DNA of 64,000 nucleotides from a bacterium. GTDB lineage: Bacteria; Bacteroidota; Ignavibacteria; Kapaibacteriales; UBA2268. Both the position numbers and the translations under genes were made by a program. Below, one piece after another: positions 33,347-42,752 of this stretch. The stretch covers positions 172,957 to 236,956 of the forward strand of contig JANJTB010000026.1 in assembly GCA_024711295.1 (NCBI GenBank), given 5' to 3'. Numbering within the stretch: position 1 is the stretch's first letter; every line of letters starts with the position of its first letter. The notes beneath the pieces were generated by a model, which saw only the letters and a program-made list of their open reading frames with translations, was not told the origin of the DNA and did no database searches.

Positions 33347-33904
33347 TTAATTCAATAATTCAGAATAATCTAAAATGTCAGCAGATTTGAATCTGTATAT
33401 CACTTCGTTAACTGCTTGTTCTTCCAAAACAGGAATTTTATCTTTTTCTATGCATATTGCTTTAATTTCAATTTTTGTTTTTTTTGAGTTTGAATCTGTT
33501 GCAAAAAAGAACAGTAATGTTCCCCAATTTAGCAATGATGTATTAAATATACTCACCAAAACTGAATATTGCTCATTTCTGTCTAATATTTTAAAATTTC
33601 TGCTAACTTTGATTGATTCAACTAAAATATTTAACGAATGTGTTTTATTCTGAAATGATTCAAATTGTGAGACTGTAGTAAGTTGGGTCATTAAATTTTC
33701 ATTTAATATTCTGTTGTAATATTTGAAAACTCTCCAGTTTAGGTAGTGATACAAAGCAAGAAACATAATTAATGCTGAAACTACACCACTTGGTATTCCT
33801 ACATAAGAGTTATGTAAAACAACAATCAAACCGGCTGCAAATACACCGTAAGCAATTGAAATAAATAAATTTATGAGCAGATAAACTAACTTATTGTATC
33901 TCAT
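33347..33904 (-). CDS. two-pass membrane protein, unknown
   Basis: A 185-residue protein with two membrane segments (about 8-30 and 36-57), then a soluble domain of about 125 residues. I do not recognise it. It lies 12 bases downstream of the M15 peptidase gene and may be the end of the long minus-strand operon that begins at 38140. A link to the cell envelope is suggested only by this context. Confidence 0.55.
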   Translation of the reverse strand: MRYNKLVYLLINLFISIAYGVFAAGLIVVLHNSYVGIPSGVVSALIMFLALYHYLNWRVFKYYNRILNENLMTQLTTVSQFESFQNKTHSLNILVESIKVSRNFKILDRNEQYSVLVSIFNTSLLNWGTLLFFFATDSNSKKTKIEIKAICIEKDKIPVLEEQAVNEVIYRFKSADILDYSELLN

Positions 33905-33916
33905 TTAAAAATCTGC

Positions 33917-34525
33917 TTAAGGTTTATCAAAATGGTGATAATCTTTGAGAGAAGTCCAATCACCACCCCATCGCCATCCATTAGACTTAAAAAAAGTAAC
34001 CGGTTGAAAATCGTTTTTTAATGTGCCTTTTACATTTGGATTGTAACTGCACCCTTTTGGAGAAATCTTACCGTCATTATATATGACAGGATTATTCCTT
34101 GGATTAATATCAATTGCCCTCCCGGTTGCATGATGGGAGAGTCGTTCAGTTCCTGCTACAAACCTGTAATTGAATGCAGATGTATTATTTTGTTCCATTG
34201 ACTCATTATCATCCCAATCATATTTAACAATTGGAATTACTTTTTGTACCGGAAACTTTTGCTCCTTTATTATTTTAAATGCTTCAATTACATCATCTTT
34301 AACCGCTATATTGACAACAACTTGCCCCCTGTGCAATTTTCCATCAAAACTAAAATACTCAACATCCACAAGAGTTAATGAGTCAATTATTTTTTTTGGT
34401 GCTTTAGTACCTTTGATTGCTTCTTCAAAAGTCATTTCTGAATCAATAATCACTTCTTGGGACTGTACAAAATAAGTTTGTAGAACAGCGATTATGATGA
34501 ATATTAAAATGCTAAATCTTATCAC
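33917..34525 (-). CDS. M15-family D-Ala-D-Ala peptidase-like protein
   Basis: A 202-residue exported zinc peptidase. A signal peptide covers 1-23. The M15 signature SxHxxGxAxD is present as SHHATGRAID (130-139), giving H132 and D139 as zinc ligands. A downstream HHF at 197-199 gives the third histidine. The tail GWRWGGDW is typical of VanY and endolysin-type M15 enzymes. It should act on peptidoglycan stem peptides. The stop of the MCE gene is 2 bases upstream, so it belongs to the Mla-like operon. Confidence 0.85.
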   Translation of the reverse strand: MIRFSILIFIIIAVLQTYFVQSQEVIIDSEMTFEEAIKGTKAPKKIIDSLTLVDVEYFSFDGKLHRGQVVVNIAVKDDVIEAFKIIKEQKFPVQKVIPIVKYDWDDNESMEQNNTSAFNYRFVAGTERLSHHATGRAIDINPRNNPVIYNDGKISPKGCSYNPNVKGTLKNDFQPVTFFKSNGWRWGGDWTSLKDYHHFDKP

Positions 34526-34527
34526 AA

Positions 34528-35496
34528 TTATTTCTCCGGTGGTGGTGGTGAACTAAAAAACATAGACGAAGGATTATCAGTTAGTGAGCGAAGAGTATTT
34601 TGAAGTAATTTGTTGGTTCGAACTAATTCATCAGTCAATTCCTGCACACTTAATATTGAAGATTCGGCTCTAAATCCTAAATTCCCAATAACTCTATTTG
34701 TATGAGACATTGATGAATCGTATTTTGCATAAAATTTTTCCATATAAGCGGGCAGTTGTAAACCCTCAATTTGAGCATTTATTTCTTCAACCGCGTCCTC
34801 AACCCTGATAGTAGCTTTTTTAAGACTAAGAGCAGCCTCATCAATATCTGTTATTGCGCTTGAGTTGTCAGCTCTTTCTAACAGTTGCCTGAGATGTTCT
34901 GAGCTCTTGGCTAAGTCTTCCAAAATCATGGTTAGCTCTTTTTTCTTAAAAAAATCTGTTGAAGAAGAAAGAAAATCAAGGGTTTTCTTGTTTAGTTCAT
35001 ACACATTAAGCTGCATCAAATTATTCATAACCTGCTGGGCAGCAATGGTCATTTCTTCAATACCAGAAGGTGCCGACCTAATAAGAGTATAAGGCGGGCT
35101 AAACTCAAGTTTTGGATATTTATATGCCATTTCAAAATTTGTAGGGTAATGTAACTGCAGGAATTTACCGCCGGCTATACCCGCCATAGAAGTTTGTACT
35201 CTGAGAGCAGTATCAATTTTAATTTGCTTATCAATTTGAAATACAACTTCTACCAACATACTGTCCGGTGCAACTGAAATACTTACGATTCGACCGCAAG
35301 GTACACCCTGATATTTAACGGCTGATCCTTTATCAAGCCCTTCGACAGAGCTATCAAAGTAGGTTACATAATAGGTTTGTTCTTTTAATATCTGACCCAC
35401 ACCCAGCCAAAATATCAACCCCAATACTATTATCAACCCGGTAATGATAAAAAGTCCTATTAAAAAAGGACTTGCACTATTTTTCTTTCTATTCAT
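34528..35496 (-). CDS. MCE/MlaD-family lipid-transport substrate-binding protein
   Basis: A 322-residue protein with one N-terminal membrane anchor (about 11-33) and one MCE domain (about 38-125, with GSAVKYQGVPCGRI). A long helical region follows and forms the usual hydrophobic tunnel extension. It ends in SPPPPEK. Such proteins carry lipids between outer and inner membrane with the MlaE permease and MlaF ATPase, both encoded just upstream in this operon. Confidence 0.88.
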   Translation of the reverse strand: MNRKKNSASPFLIGLFIITGLIIVLGLIFWLGVGQILKEQTYYVTYFDSSVEGLDKGSAVKYQGVPCGRIVSISVAPDSMLVEVVFQIDKQIKIDTALRVQTSMAGIAGGKFLQLHYPTNFEMAYKYPKLEFSPPYTLIRSAPSGIEEMTIAAQQVMNNLMQLNVYELNKKTLDFLSSSTDFFKKKELTMILEDLAKSSEHLRQLLERADNSSAITDIDEAALSLKKATIRVEDAVEEINAQIEGLQLPAYMEKFYAKYDSSMSHTNRVIGNLGFRAESSILSVQELTDELVRTNKLLQNTLRSLTDNPSSMFFSSPPPPEK

Positions 35497-35531
35497 TATG
35501 CAACTCTCCTAAGTCTTGAAATATGCATAGT

Positions 35532-36239
35532 TCAATCTACTTCAATAACTAATTCCCTAACGTTAACATCCGGACCTATATTTTTGAATAAATTTCTATT
35601 CAAAAAATACTTTCCTTTCTTTTTAGAATAAATTTTTAAGTTCAATCTCTCAATTATCTTTTGATTGTTTCCAGTAAATGACATCGAATTACTTTTATCA
35701 ATCACTTGAAACTCTAAACCATCGATATTAGTTAAGCTAAAATCATTAATGATGTAATTAGCTGTTATTGAAATTTGCAATGAATCCCCCAGGTTAATTT
35801 TTGAGTTTTTTAAGGAAAATGTTATTTCCTTTGGGTATCCAATTTTGGACTTTGATTCCTCTGCAACTTTAACAACCAGAGAATTAGATGTAACAATGCA
35901 ATCCTCCATTTTGATATTATAAGGTCCAATCTCAAATTCACCGGGCTTAAGTGCTTCAATAACAATCTTATTCTCGAACACATAAGGGTTTACTAATTGA
36001 TTACGTCTGGAAAATGTCGAGTTACCAATATATTTCCCATTTACATCTTTTACAATATTTGAAATTAAACTTTCAAGGTTATCACCTTTTAATTCGAGCT
36101 TCATTATTATAAAGTCGCCAACATAGATAGTATTATTTGTTTCACTTGTCAGAACAAGTTGATAGTTACAATCATCAGAATGAACCTTGATATTCGAAAT
36201 TGTTAAATGTAATAATACAGTAATAACTATTTTGTTCAT
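35532..36239 (-). CDS. exported BatD-like protein
   Basis: A 235-residue protein with a signal peptide (about 1-21) and two tandem Ig-like strand domains. Phrases such as YVGDFIIMKLELKGDN and KPGEFEIGPYNIKM resemble BatD (oxygen-tolerance) proteins, which are much longer. It has no C-terminal membrane segment. Lying between mlaF and mlaD in an operon, it may be a periplasmic partner of the lipid transporter. The BatD similarity is judged by eye and is weak to moderate. Confidence 0.45.
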   Translation of the reverse strand: MNKIVITVLLHLTISNIKVHSDDCNYQLVLTSETNNTIYVGDFIIMKLELKGDNLESLISNIVKDVNGKYIGNSTFSRRNQLVNPYVFENKIVIEALKPGEFEIGPYNIKMEDCIVTSNSLVVKVAEESKSKIGYPKEITFSLKNSKINLGDSLQISITANYIINDFSLTNIDGLEFQVIDKSNSMSFTGNNQKIIERLNLKIYSKKKGKYFLNRNLFKNIGPDVNVRELVIEVD

Positions 36240-36248
36240 TATTTTTGC

Positions 36249-36998
36249 CTATACTCTATTAAAAAATTCAAAGACTTTTGGGTTTGATTCGAGGTTTTTG
36301 AGGTAGTCAGGTGTACCTTCTGCCAAAATACCTTTTACTGATTTATCCAACATGATAATTCTGTGCGAAATATTCAGAATACTTGCTAAGTCGTGAGTGA
36401 CAATTATCATTGTAGTACCAAAAACCTCATTAATTTTCATTATCAATTTATCTAATGATGCTGCCGTTACAGGGTCGAGACCTGATGACGGTTCGTCAAA
36501 AAAAAGTATATCAGGGTCCAAAGCCATAGCTCTTGCCAATGCAGCACGTTTCTTCATACCACCGCTGATCTCAGATGGATAGTAATTTCGGAAACCAGTC
36601 AATCCTACTGAGGCAAGCTTAATATCAATAATTTTATCTATTTCATAATTATCCAAATCAGTATAATTCTCAAGTACAAGTTTAATATTCTCAGCGATTG
36701 TCATTGATGCAAACAACCCTCCAGATTGAAAAAGTACGCCAAACTTCGATAAGATTCTTTTGCGATCGATATCTACAGCATTAATAAAATCTATACCATC
36801 AAATAAAATATCACCTGTCTCAGGTATTTCAAGCCCTATTAATTGTCTAAGAAGTGTACTTTTGCCACAACCACTACCTCCAACAATTACAAATATTTCT
36901 CCCTTCGAAATTTCAAATGATACATTTTGTAAAACTGTCAGGTTGCCATAAGATACAGTAATGTTCTTTACTTCGATTATTGGGTTATTAATACTCAT
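36249..36998 (-). CDS. ABC transporter ATPase, MlaF-like
   Basis: A 249-residue ATPase. Walker A GGSGCGKS is at 40-47, the ABC signature is ISGGMKKR, and Walker B FFDEPSSGLDP and the switch histidine (IVTHD) are intact. The SGGMKKRAALARA form of the signature is typical of MlaF (Mkl) proteins of MCE systems. The start lies inside the end of the permease gene (ATGA-like overlap of 4 bases), so the two are translated together. Confidence 0.93.
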   Translation of the reverse strand: MSINNPIIEVKNITVSYGNLTVLQNVSFEISKGEIFVIVGGSGCGKSTLLRQLIGLEIPETGDILFDGIDFINAVDIDRKRILSKFGVLFQSGGLFASMTIAENIKLVLENYTDLDNYEIDKIIDIKLASVGLTGFRNYYPSEISGGMKKRAALARAMALDPDILFFDEPSSGLDPVTAASLDKLIMKINEVFGTTMIIVTHDLASILNISHRIIMLDKSVKGILAEGTPDYLKNLESNPKVFEFFNRV

Positions 36999-38140
36999 AC
37001 CCCTATCGCCTGAAATATTAGAGTAAAAATTGCATCTGTGAGAATAATCATAAACACCCCTGCCACAACAGAACCTGTAGTAAATTTGCCCACAGCATCA
37101 GCTCCGCCACTTACATTCAATCCCTTGTAGCAACCAAGCGAAGCAATCAAAAATCCAAAAACCACGCTTTTGATTAAGCCAGTACCGATATCCCACAATG
37201 ATAAAGCTTCCTGCAGTCTTAGAATGAAACCGGATGTAGTAACATCAAGTGTTGATAATGCTGCTAACAACCCACCAACAATTCCGATAACATTGCATAT
37301 TACAACCAGTAACGGCATTGCTAAAGTTACAGACAAAACTCGCGGTAACACTAAAAAGTCATAAATATCGAAACCCATTGTCTTAAGTGAATCAATTTCT
37401 TCAGATACTTTCATGGTTCCCAATTCAGCAGCATAGGCCGAACCACTCCTGCCAGCCACAAGTATTGCAACCATCAATGGAGATAATTCTCTTGTCAGCG
37501 ATATACCTATCAAATCAGCAATATAGGAATCAGCACCAAACTGCTTAAGCTGCAGTGCTCCTTGATAGCCGGTTATTAATCCAAGTAAGAAAACTATTAG
37601 GGCTGTGATGGGTAATGCCATAACACCCGACTGGGTAAAATGAGCCGGAAAATCTTTCCAACGAACATTCCCTGGCTTCACAAACATTTTTGAAAAGTTA
37701 ATGGATAAATCACCAAAGAAGGAGATAAAATTGTAAATATCTCCAAATATTCTAATCATTACATTGCCAATAAATTCAATATGGGACCTGATAACTGATT
37801 TTTGTAAACCAATATTTTCAACTTCAGCTTGCTTAACAGATAATAATGAACGAACAGAGTTAATTGATGAACTACTATTTATTACTACAAACTCTTTATT
37901 ACTAGATAATGAAAATTGTTGAATTTTATCCAAAAAAACTAAAATATATGAATCAAAATCATCAACATTATCTAAGTCAACTATTATATTATTAATAGAA
38001 TTATCAACAGTGATATTCCTGATAAATTCTCTATATTGTGAAGAGTTACTCTTTTTGACAGGCACAATAGGTATTATTATCATAGATTGATGAGTAATAT
38101 CTGTTTTGCAGCAATTAATATTTGACTCTTTTTTGCTCAT
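36995..38140 (-). CDS. MlaE-like permease with N-terminal STAS-type domain
   Basis: A 381-residue inner-membrane permease. Residues 1-110 are a soluble domain of STAS/MlaB type (for example NNIIVDLDNVDDFDSY), followed by the MlaE core of about five membrane segments (TALIVFLLGLITGYQGALQL, LTRELSPLMVAILVAGRSGS). Fusion of an MlaB-like domain to MlaE is known in this family. The frame is open up to 38455, but that would run into the divergent glycogen synthase gene; I chose ATG 38140 (MSKKESNINCC). ATG 38209 is the alternative. Operon: mlaE, mlaF, BatD-like, mlaD, M15 peptidase. Confidence 0.88.
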   Translation of the reverse strand: MSKKESNINCCKTDITHQSMIIIPIVPVKKSNSSQYREFIRNITVDNSINNIIVDLDNVDDFDSYILVFLDKIQQFSLSSNKEFVVINSSSSINSVRSLLSVKQAEVENIGLQKSVIRSHIEFIGNVMIRIFGDIYNFISFFGDLSINFSKMFVKPGNVRWKDFPAHFTQSGVMALPITALIVFLLGLITGYQGALQLKQFGADSYIADLIGISLTRELSPLMVAILVAGRSGSAYAAELGTMKVSEEIDSLKTMGFDIYDFLVLPRVLSVTLAMPLLVVICNVIGIVGGLLAALSTLDVTTSGFILRLQEALSLWDIGTGLIKSVVFGFLIASLGCYKGLNVSGGADAVGKFTTGSVVAGVFMIILTDAIFTLIFQAIGV

Positions 38141-38273
38141 AAATTTGCGAAAAAACAAATTTGAATTTTTGAATAAAAAAAAACTCAATTTAACAAAAAT
38201 TATCGTCATATTAAAAAGTATGTTTATCTTTAAATTCTTTTGTATGCCATTTGTTAAATTTTTATTTAGATAA

Positions 38274-39743
38274 ATGAATATTTTATTAGCATCATCTGAG
38301 GTTGCACCATTTGCAAAAGCCGGTGGACTAGCCGATATTGCAGCTTCCTTGCCCATTGAATGGGCAAAATACGGACAAAATCCTATTGTAGTTATGCCAA
38401 AATATGGTTTTATAGATACAGACAAGTATGGCTTTAAACTTACTGACATTACCATTGTTGTGCCTATGGGTTACTGGCACGAGTATGCAAGATTGTGGGA
38501 AGGCTATTTACCCAATAGTACTGTTCCGGTTTATCTGATAGAACATAATATATATTTCGACAGAAATGGCATTTATGGAGATCCGATAGAGTATGGCGAT
38601 AACGACAGAAGGTTTATTTTTTTCAGCAGAGCAGTATTTGAAACTGCAAAGGCTGTAAATTTCCGGCCTGATATAATTCATGCTCATGACTTTCATACAG
38701 CTTTCAGTATGGCTTTTTTGAAATCTTATTATAATCAGGAGTGGTTTTTCTCTGAAACTGCAGGTGTTTATACAATTCATAATCTTGCATATCAAGGGTG
38801 GTTTAATCCATCAAATGCAATGCTTTATTCTGGTTTTGGAATGAGCCAATTCTATCAAGGCTCCTGGTTCGAAAAGAACACATCAGTTAACGCAATGAAA
38901 ATAGGTATAATGTTCGCTGATAAAATTACCACAGTTAGCCCTACCTATGCAAAAGAGATTCGATACCCTTATTACAGCGAAGGACTTCAAGATGAGTTAA
39001 ATCTTAGAGGAGCTGACTTGGTTGGAGTTTTGAATGGCGTTTATTATGATGAATGGAATCCGGCAATTGATGATAACTTGTATTTGAAATATTCGGACGG
39101 GCAATTTGAAATAAAACAAAAGAATAAACTTGAATTTTTGAAGGAGCATGGAGTAAGCGCTGAAGATAATTTGGATTTACCATTAATAAGCATGGTTTCG
39201 CGTTTAACCGAGCAAAAAGGCATTGACTTAATTACATCAAAATTAGAGTACTACTTATCCGAAGGAATGTTCAGATTTGCTCTTTTAGGAACAGGCGAAA
39301 GCAGATATACTGACTTTTTTAGATATTTAGGATGGAAGTATCCTAATCTCGCTTTTGTTAATATTGGATACGATAATACACTTTCCCATAGGCTTTTCGG
39401 TGCATCTGACTTTTTTTTGATGCCCTCACGATTTGAACCATGCGGCTTAACTCAGATGTATGCAATGAAATATGGTACAATTCCAATAGTTCGTATTGCA
39501 GGTGGATTGGCTGATACTGTCGAAGAGTATAATCTGGAAACTAATAAAGGTAGTGGTTTTACTTTTTGGCAATATAATGCAGAAGACTTCGAAGCATCAA
39601 TAAAACGGGCAATTTCAATTTATAATCAACAACCACATTGGGACAACATTAGGAACAATGCAATGTCGAATAATTTCTCTTCTGCAAAATCAGCACTTGA
39701 ATATCTTAAAGTTTTTAAATGGGCAATTGAAAAAGTGAGGTAG
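38274..39743 (+). CDS. glgA: glycogen synthase (ADP-glucose type, GT5)
   Basis: A 489-residue GT5 enzyme. The N-terminal substrate loop KAGGLADIAASLP (15-27), the histidine of IHAHDFHT, VSRLTEQKGIDLI and the C-terminal motif PSRFEPCGLTQMYAM with its catalytic Glu are all present. It elongates glycogen from ADP-glucose in the cytoplasm. It is divergent to the Mla operon and followed at 3 bases by a Nudix gene. Confidence 0.95.
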   Translation: MNILLASSEVAPFAKAGGLADIAASLPIEWAKYGQNPIVVMPKYGFIDTDKYGFKLTDITIVVPMGYWHEYARLWEGYLPNSTVPVYLIEHNIYFDRNGIYGDPIEYGDNDRRFIFFSRAVFETAKAVNFRPDIIHAHDFHTAFSMAFLKSYYNQEWFFSETAGVYTIHNLAYQGWFNPSNAMLYSGFGMSQFYQGSWFEKNTSVNAMKIGIMFADKITTVSPTYAKEIRYPYYSEGLQDELNLRGADLVGVLNGVYYDEWNPAIDDNLYLKYSDGQFEIKQKNKLEFLKEHGVSAEDNLDLPLISMVSRLTEQKGIDLITSKLEYYLSEGMFRFALLGTGESRYTDFFRYLGWKYPNLAFVNIGYDNTLSHRLFGASDFFLMPSRFEPCGLTQMYAMKYGTIPIVRIAGGLADTVEEYNLETNKGSGFTFWQYNAEDFEASIKRAISIYNQQPHWDNIRNNAMSNNFSSAKSALEYLKVFKWAIEKVR

Positions 39744-39745
39744 CA

Positions 39746-40219
39746 ATGATTAGATTTGTGTCGAATACAATTCAGGTTCATGTTGCCGCCTATTTCGAAG
39801 AATACCAGGTTTACAAATTTTTATTACTCAAGAGAAGTATGCATGAAGTAGTTTATCCTGGTATATGGCAAGTTATAACAGGAACCATTGAAGGTAATGA
39901 AACAGCCGTGATGACTGCATTGCGTGAAGTAAAAGAAGAGACCGGTTATAGCCCATTGAAATTATGGACGATACCTTACATAACCAGATATTTTTCACCT
40001 AAACACGATACAATACAGGCATCTCCCGTATTCGGAATGCTTATTGACCCTGTTAATCCTGTAGTTTTGTCTGACGAGCACGAAAGATTCGAATGGCTGC
40101 ATTTAGATCTTGCAATGGAAAAATTAGTTTTGCCATCTCACAGAGAAGCAACTAAAATTTTTCATGAATTCATCTTGGCTTCCGGGAGTCAAGACTTATT
40201 TGAGATTAAGCACTTTTAA
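39746..40219 (+). CDS. Nudix hydrolase
   Basis: A 157-residue protein with a perfect Nudix box at 46-68: G46, E52, R60, E61, E64, E65, G67 (the core reads REVKEETGY). It hydrolyses nucleoside diphosphates linked to another group. It resembles dATP/dihydroneopterin triphosphate-type Nudix proteins in general layout, but the substrate is unknown. It starts 3 bases after glgA and is probably in the same transcript. Confidence 0.9.
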   Translation: MIRFVSNTIQVHVAAYFEEYQVYKFLLLKRSMHEVVYPGIWQVITGTIEGNETAVMTALREVKEETGYSPLKLWTIPYITRYFSPKHDTIQASPVFGMLIDPVNPVVLSDEHERFEWLHLDLAMEKLVLPSHREATKIFHEFILASGSQDLFEIKHF

Positions 40220-40261
40220 AATGATATATTTAAGTTTTTTTGAATTATAAAGCAGCAGAAA

Positions 40262-41119
40262 ATGTCAAACTTTAAGATAGCCTCGGTTGTAGTTACCTAC
40301 AACAGACTTCAATTGTTGCAAAAAGTAATCGAGGCACTCCGTAACCAAACACACAAACTTGATGCAATTATTGTTGTAAATAATTCAAGTACAGATGGTA
40401 CAGAGGAGTGGTTGAACCAACAAAATGACTTGACTGTTATTAAGCAGGAAAATCTCGGAAGTTCCGGTGGCCAATATACAGGATTCAAAACGGCTTACGA
40501 TTTGGGTTTTGATTATATTTGGGCAATGGATGACGATGTGTTCCCGGATAAAGATTGTCTTTCAATCCTATTGTCTTTTGTTAAACCTAAAAATACATTA
40601 TTTCCTGTTAGAATAACATCAAAGGGCAATCCTCTGTTGTATGAAACAAAGAAATTTAACCTGACAAATCCTTTTAAGGGTATATGGAAGGAAATCATAA
40701 GTGAAAATGACATTAAGAATGATTATGTTCTAATTGATGGTCCTACATTCGAAGGACCATTCATGAGTCGTGACTTAATCGAAAAAGTGGGATTGCCTGA
40801 GAAAAAATTCTTCATTTTTGCTGACGATACTGAGTATTTCCTGAGAGCATCAAAATTTGGATATAAAAACCTGCTCATACCATCTGCTAAACTTCATAGA
40901 ATGATTGATATCGGTGATGAAACAGATTTAGGTTGGAAACACTTTTTTATGCTCAGAAATATAATAGCTGTAGATGTTTTGCACGCATCAAAACCGGTAA
41001 GATTTATCAGACCTTTTGGCTATCTTTACAGGTATCTCACTTACAGCAAAAATTTTTCTCAGGTAATTACTTCAATTAAAGCTTTCATAGCAGGATATTT
41101 TTATAAATCGGATAATTAA
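40262..41119 (+). CDS. glycosyltransferase family 2
   Basis: A 285-residue GT-A enzyme. VVTYNRLQLLQKVIEAL near the N-terminus, VNNSSTDGTEEWL and the metal motif MDDDV (about 91-95) are typical. The layout is like that of rhamnosyl- or galactofuranosyl-transferases of cell-surface polysaccharides. It has no membrane segment. The next gene starts 18 bases later. The acceptor is unknown. Confidence 0.88.
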   Translation: MSNFKIASVVVTYNRLQLLQKVIEALRNQTHKLDAIIVVNNSSTDGTEEWLNQQNDLTVIKQENLGSSGGQYTGFKTAYDLGFDYIWAMDDDVFPDKDCLSILLSFVKPKNTLFPVRITSKGNPLLYETKKFNLTNPFKGIWKEIISENDIKNDYVLIDGPTFEGPFMSRDLIEKVGLPEKKFFIFADDTEYFLRASKFGYKNLLIPSAKLHRMIDIGDETDLGWKHFFMLRNIIAVDVLHASKPVRFIRPFGYLYRYLTYSKNFSQVITSIKAFIAGYFYKSDN

Positions 41120-41137
41120 ATAAGTAAGGTGGCAGCA

Positions 41138-42745
41138 ATGAACTTGATAAATTCAAAATTAAATACAAAATCCGAAGAATATAAGAGTAATTATGATAAT
41201 TTAATTAAACTTACATCTGAACTGAATGAAAAACTTGAAAAAATAAAACTTGGAGGACCCGATTCTGCAAGAAAAAGACATACCGATAGAGGCAAGCTTT
41301 TGGTCAGAGATAGAATATCAACTTTATGCGACAAAAATACTCCATTTTTAGAACTTAATGCTCTTGCTGCATTTAACATGTACGATAATGAAGCACCTTC
41401 TGCAGGTGTCATTTCAGGTATAGGAGTGATAAACGGCAGAGAGTGTATGATTGTTGCAAATGATGCTACTGTCAAAGGTGGTACTTATTTCCCAATGACA
41501 ATCAAAAAGCACATCAGAGCTCAAACTGTAGCTATGGAAAACAATTTACCTTGTATTTACCTTGTGGACTCTGGTGGAATATTCTTACCTTATCAATCTG
41601 AAACATTCGCTGATAAGGAGCATTTTGGGAATATTTTTTATAACCAAGCTCAAATGTCAGCTCAGGGAATTCCCCAAATTGCCTGTGTGATGGGTTCATG
41701 TACTGCAGGTGGTGCGTATGTACCTGCAATGAGTGATGAGACTATCATGGTAAAAAATCAAGCTACAATATTCATAGGTGGACCTCCCCTGGTCAAGGCA
41801 GCTACAGGTGAAATCGTCACCGACGAGGAGCTTGGTGGTGCTGATGTACACAACAAAATTTCGGGTGTTTCTGATCATTATGCCCATAATGATGCTCATG
41901 CTCTTCAGATTGTAAGAAATATTGTCGAGAATTTTGGGAAAAAATCAAAGTTTGAACTTGATTTCCAATCACCCGAAGAACCTCATTACGATCCTAAAGA
42001 AATTTACGGCATTCTACCTGCAAACTTAAAGCAACAATTCGACATGATGGAAGTCATTGCAAGGCTTGTTGATGGAAGTAAATTCCAGCCATTTAAAGCG
42101 GAATACGGGAAAACTCTTATTACAGGTTTTGCCAGAATTATGGGCATACCTATTGGAATTATTGCAAATAATGGTGTACTGTTCTCTGAATCTAGTCTGA
42201 AAGGAGCTCATTTTATAGAGTTATGCTCTATGAGAAAAATTCCATTATTATTTTTGCAAAATATTACCGGATTTATGGTTGGTAAGAAATATGAGCATGG
42301 CGGAATTGCACGTGACGGAGCAAAATTAGTTCATGCAGTAGCGAATGCACAGGTTCCAAAATTTACTGTGATTGTTGGCGGCTCGTATGGAGCTGGTAAT
42401 TATGCTATGTGCGGTAGAGGATACAAGCCAAGATTACTTTTCATGTATCCTAACAGTAAAATTTCTGTTATGGGCGGTGAACAAGCTGCAAATGTTTTAT
42501 CAACAGTAAAAATAAAGCAACTTGAAAAAAACGGTATGAAACTGACTGATGATGAAATAAGAAAAATCCAAGAACCAATTCTTCAGAAATACGAAGAAGA
42601 AGCAAGTCCATATTATAGTTCAGCAAGGCTTTGGGATGATGGAATTATTGACCCATTGGATACAAGAAAAGTGATTGCATTAGGAATTTCAATGTCGTTG
42701 AACCGGGAAATTCCTGAACCAAGATTTGGTATTTTTAGAATGTAA
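41138..42745 (+). CDS. acyl-CoA carboxylase carboxyltransferase subunit (MCC-beta-like)
   Basis: A 535-residue carboxyltransferase of the crotonase-like fold. The segments [36 protein letters not shown] and [15 protein letters not shown] are characteristic of methylcrotonyl-CoA carboxylase beta subunits (leucine degradation). Propionyl-CoA type enzymes differ here. The biotin carboxylase/carrier subunit is not in this window. I chose ATG 41138 because AAGG stands 9-12 bases before it; a GTG at 41129 would add three residues. Confidence 0.9.
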   Translation: MNLINSKLNTKSEEYKSNYDNLIKLTSELNEKLEKIKLGGPDSARKRHTDRGKLLVRDRISTLCDKNTPFLELNALAAFNMYDNEAPSAGVISGIGVINGRECMIVANDATVKGGTYFPMTIKKHIRAQTVAMENNLPCIYLVDSGGIFLPYQSETFADKEHFGNIFYNQAQMSAQGIPQIACVMGSCTAGGAYVPAMSDETIMVKNQATIFIGGPPLVKAATGEIVTDEELGGADVHNKISGVSDHYAHNDAHALQIVRNIVENFGKKSKFELDFQSPEEPHYDPKEIYGILPANLKQQFDMMEVIARLVDGSKFQPFKAEYGKTLITGFARIMGIPIGIIANNGVLFSESSLKGAHFIELCSMRKIPLLFLQNITGFMVGKKYEHGGIARDGAKLVHAVANAQVPKFTVIVGGSYGAGNYAMCGRGYKPRLLFMYPNSKISVMGGEQAANVLSTVKIKQLEKNGMKLTDDEIRKIQEPILQKYEEEASPYYSSARLWDDGIIDPLDTRKVIALGISMSLNREIPEPRFGIFRM

Positions 42746-42752
42746 TATTTAA

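Noticed and set aside
38141..38455. N-terminal extension of the MlaE-like protein
   Set aside because: It would overlap the divergent glgA coding region; its translation is the antisense of glgA and its promoter zone.
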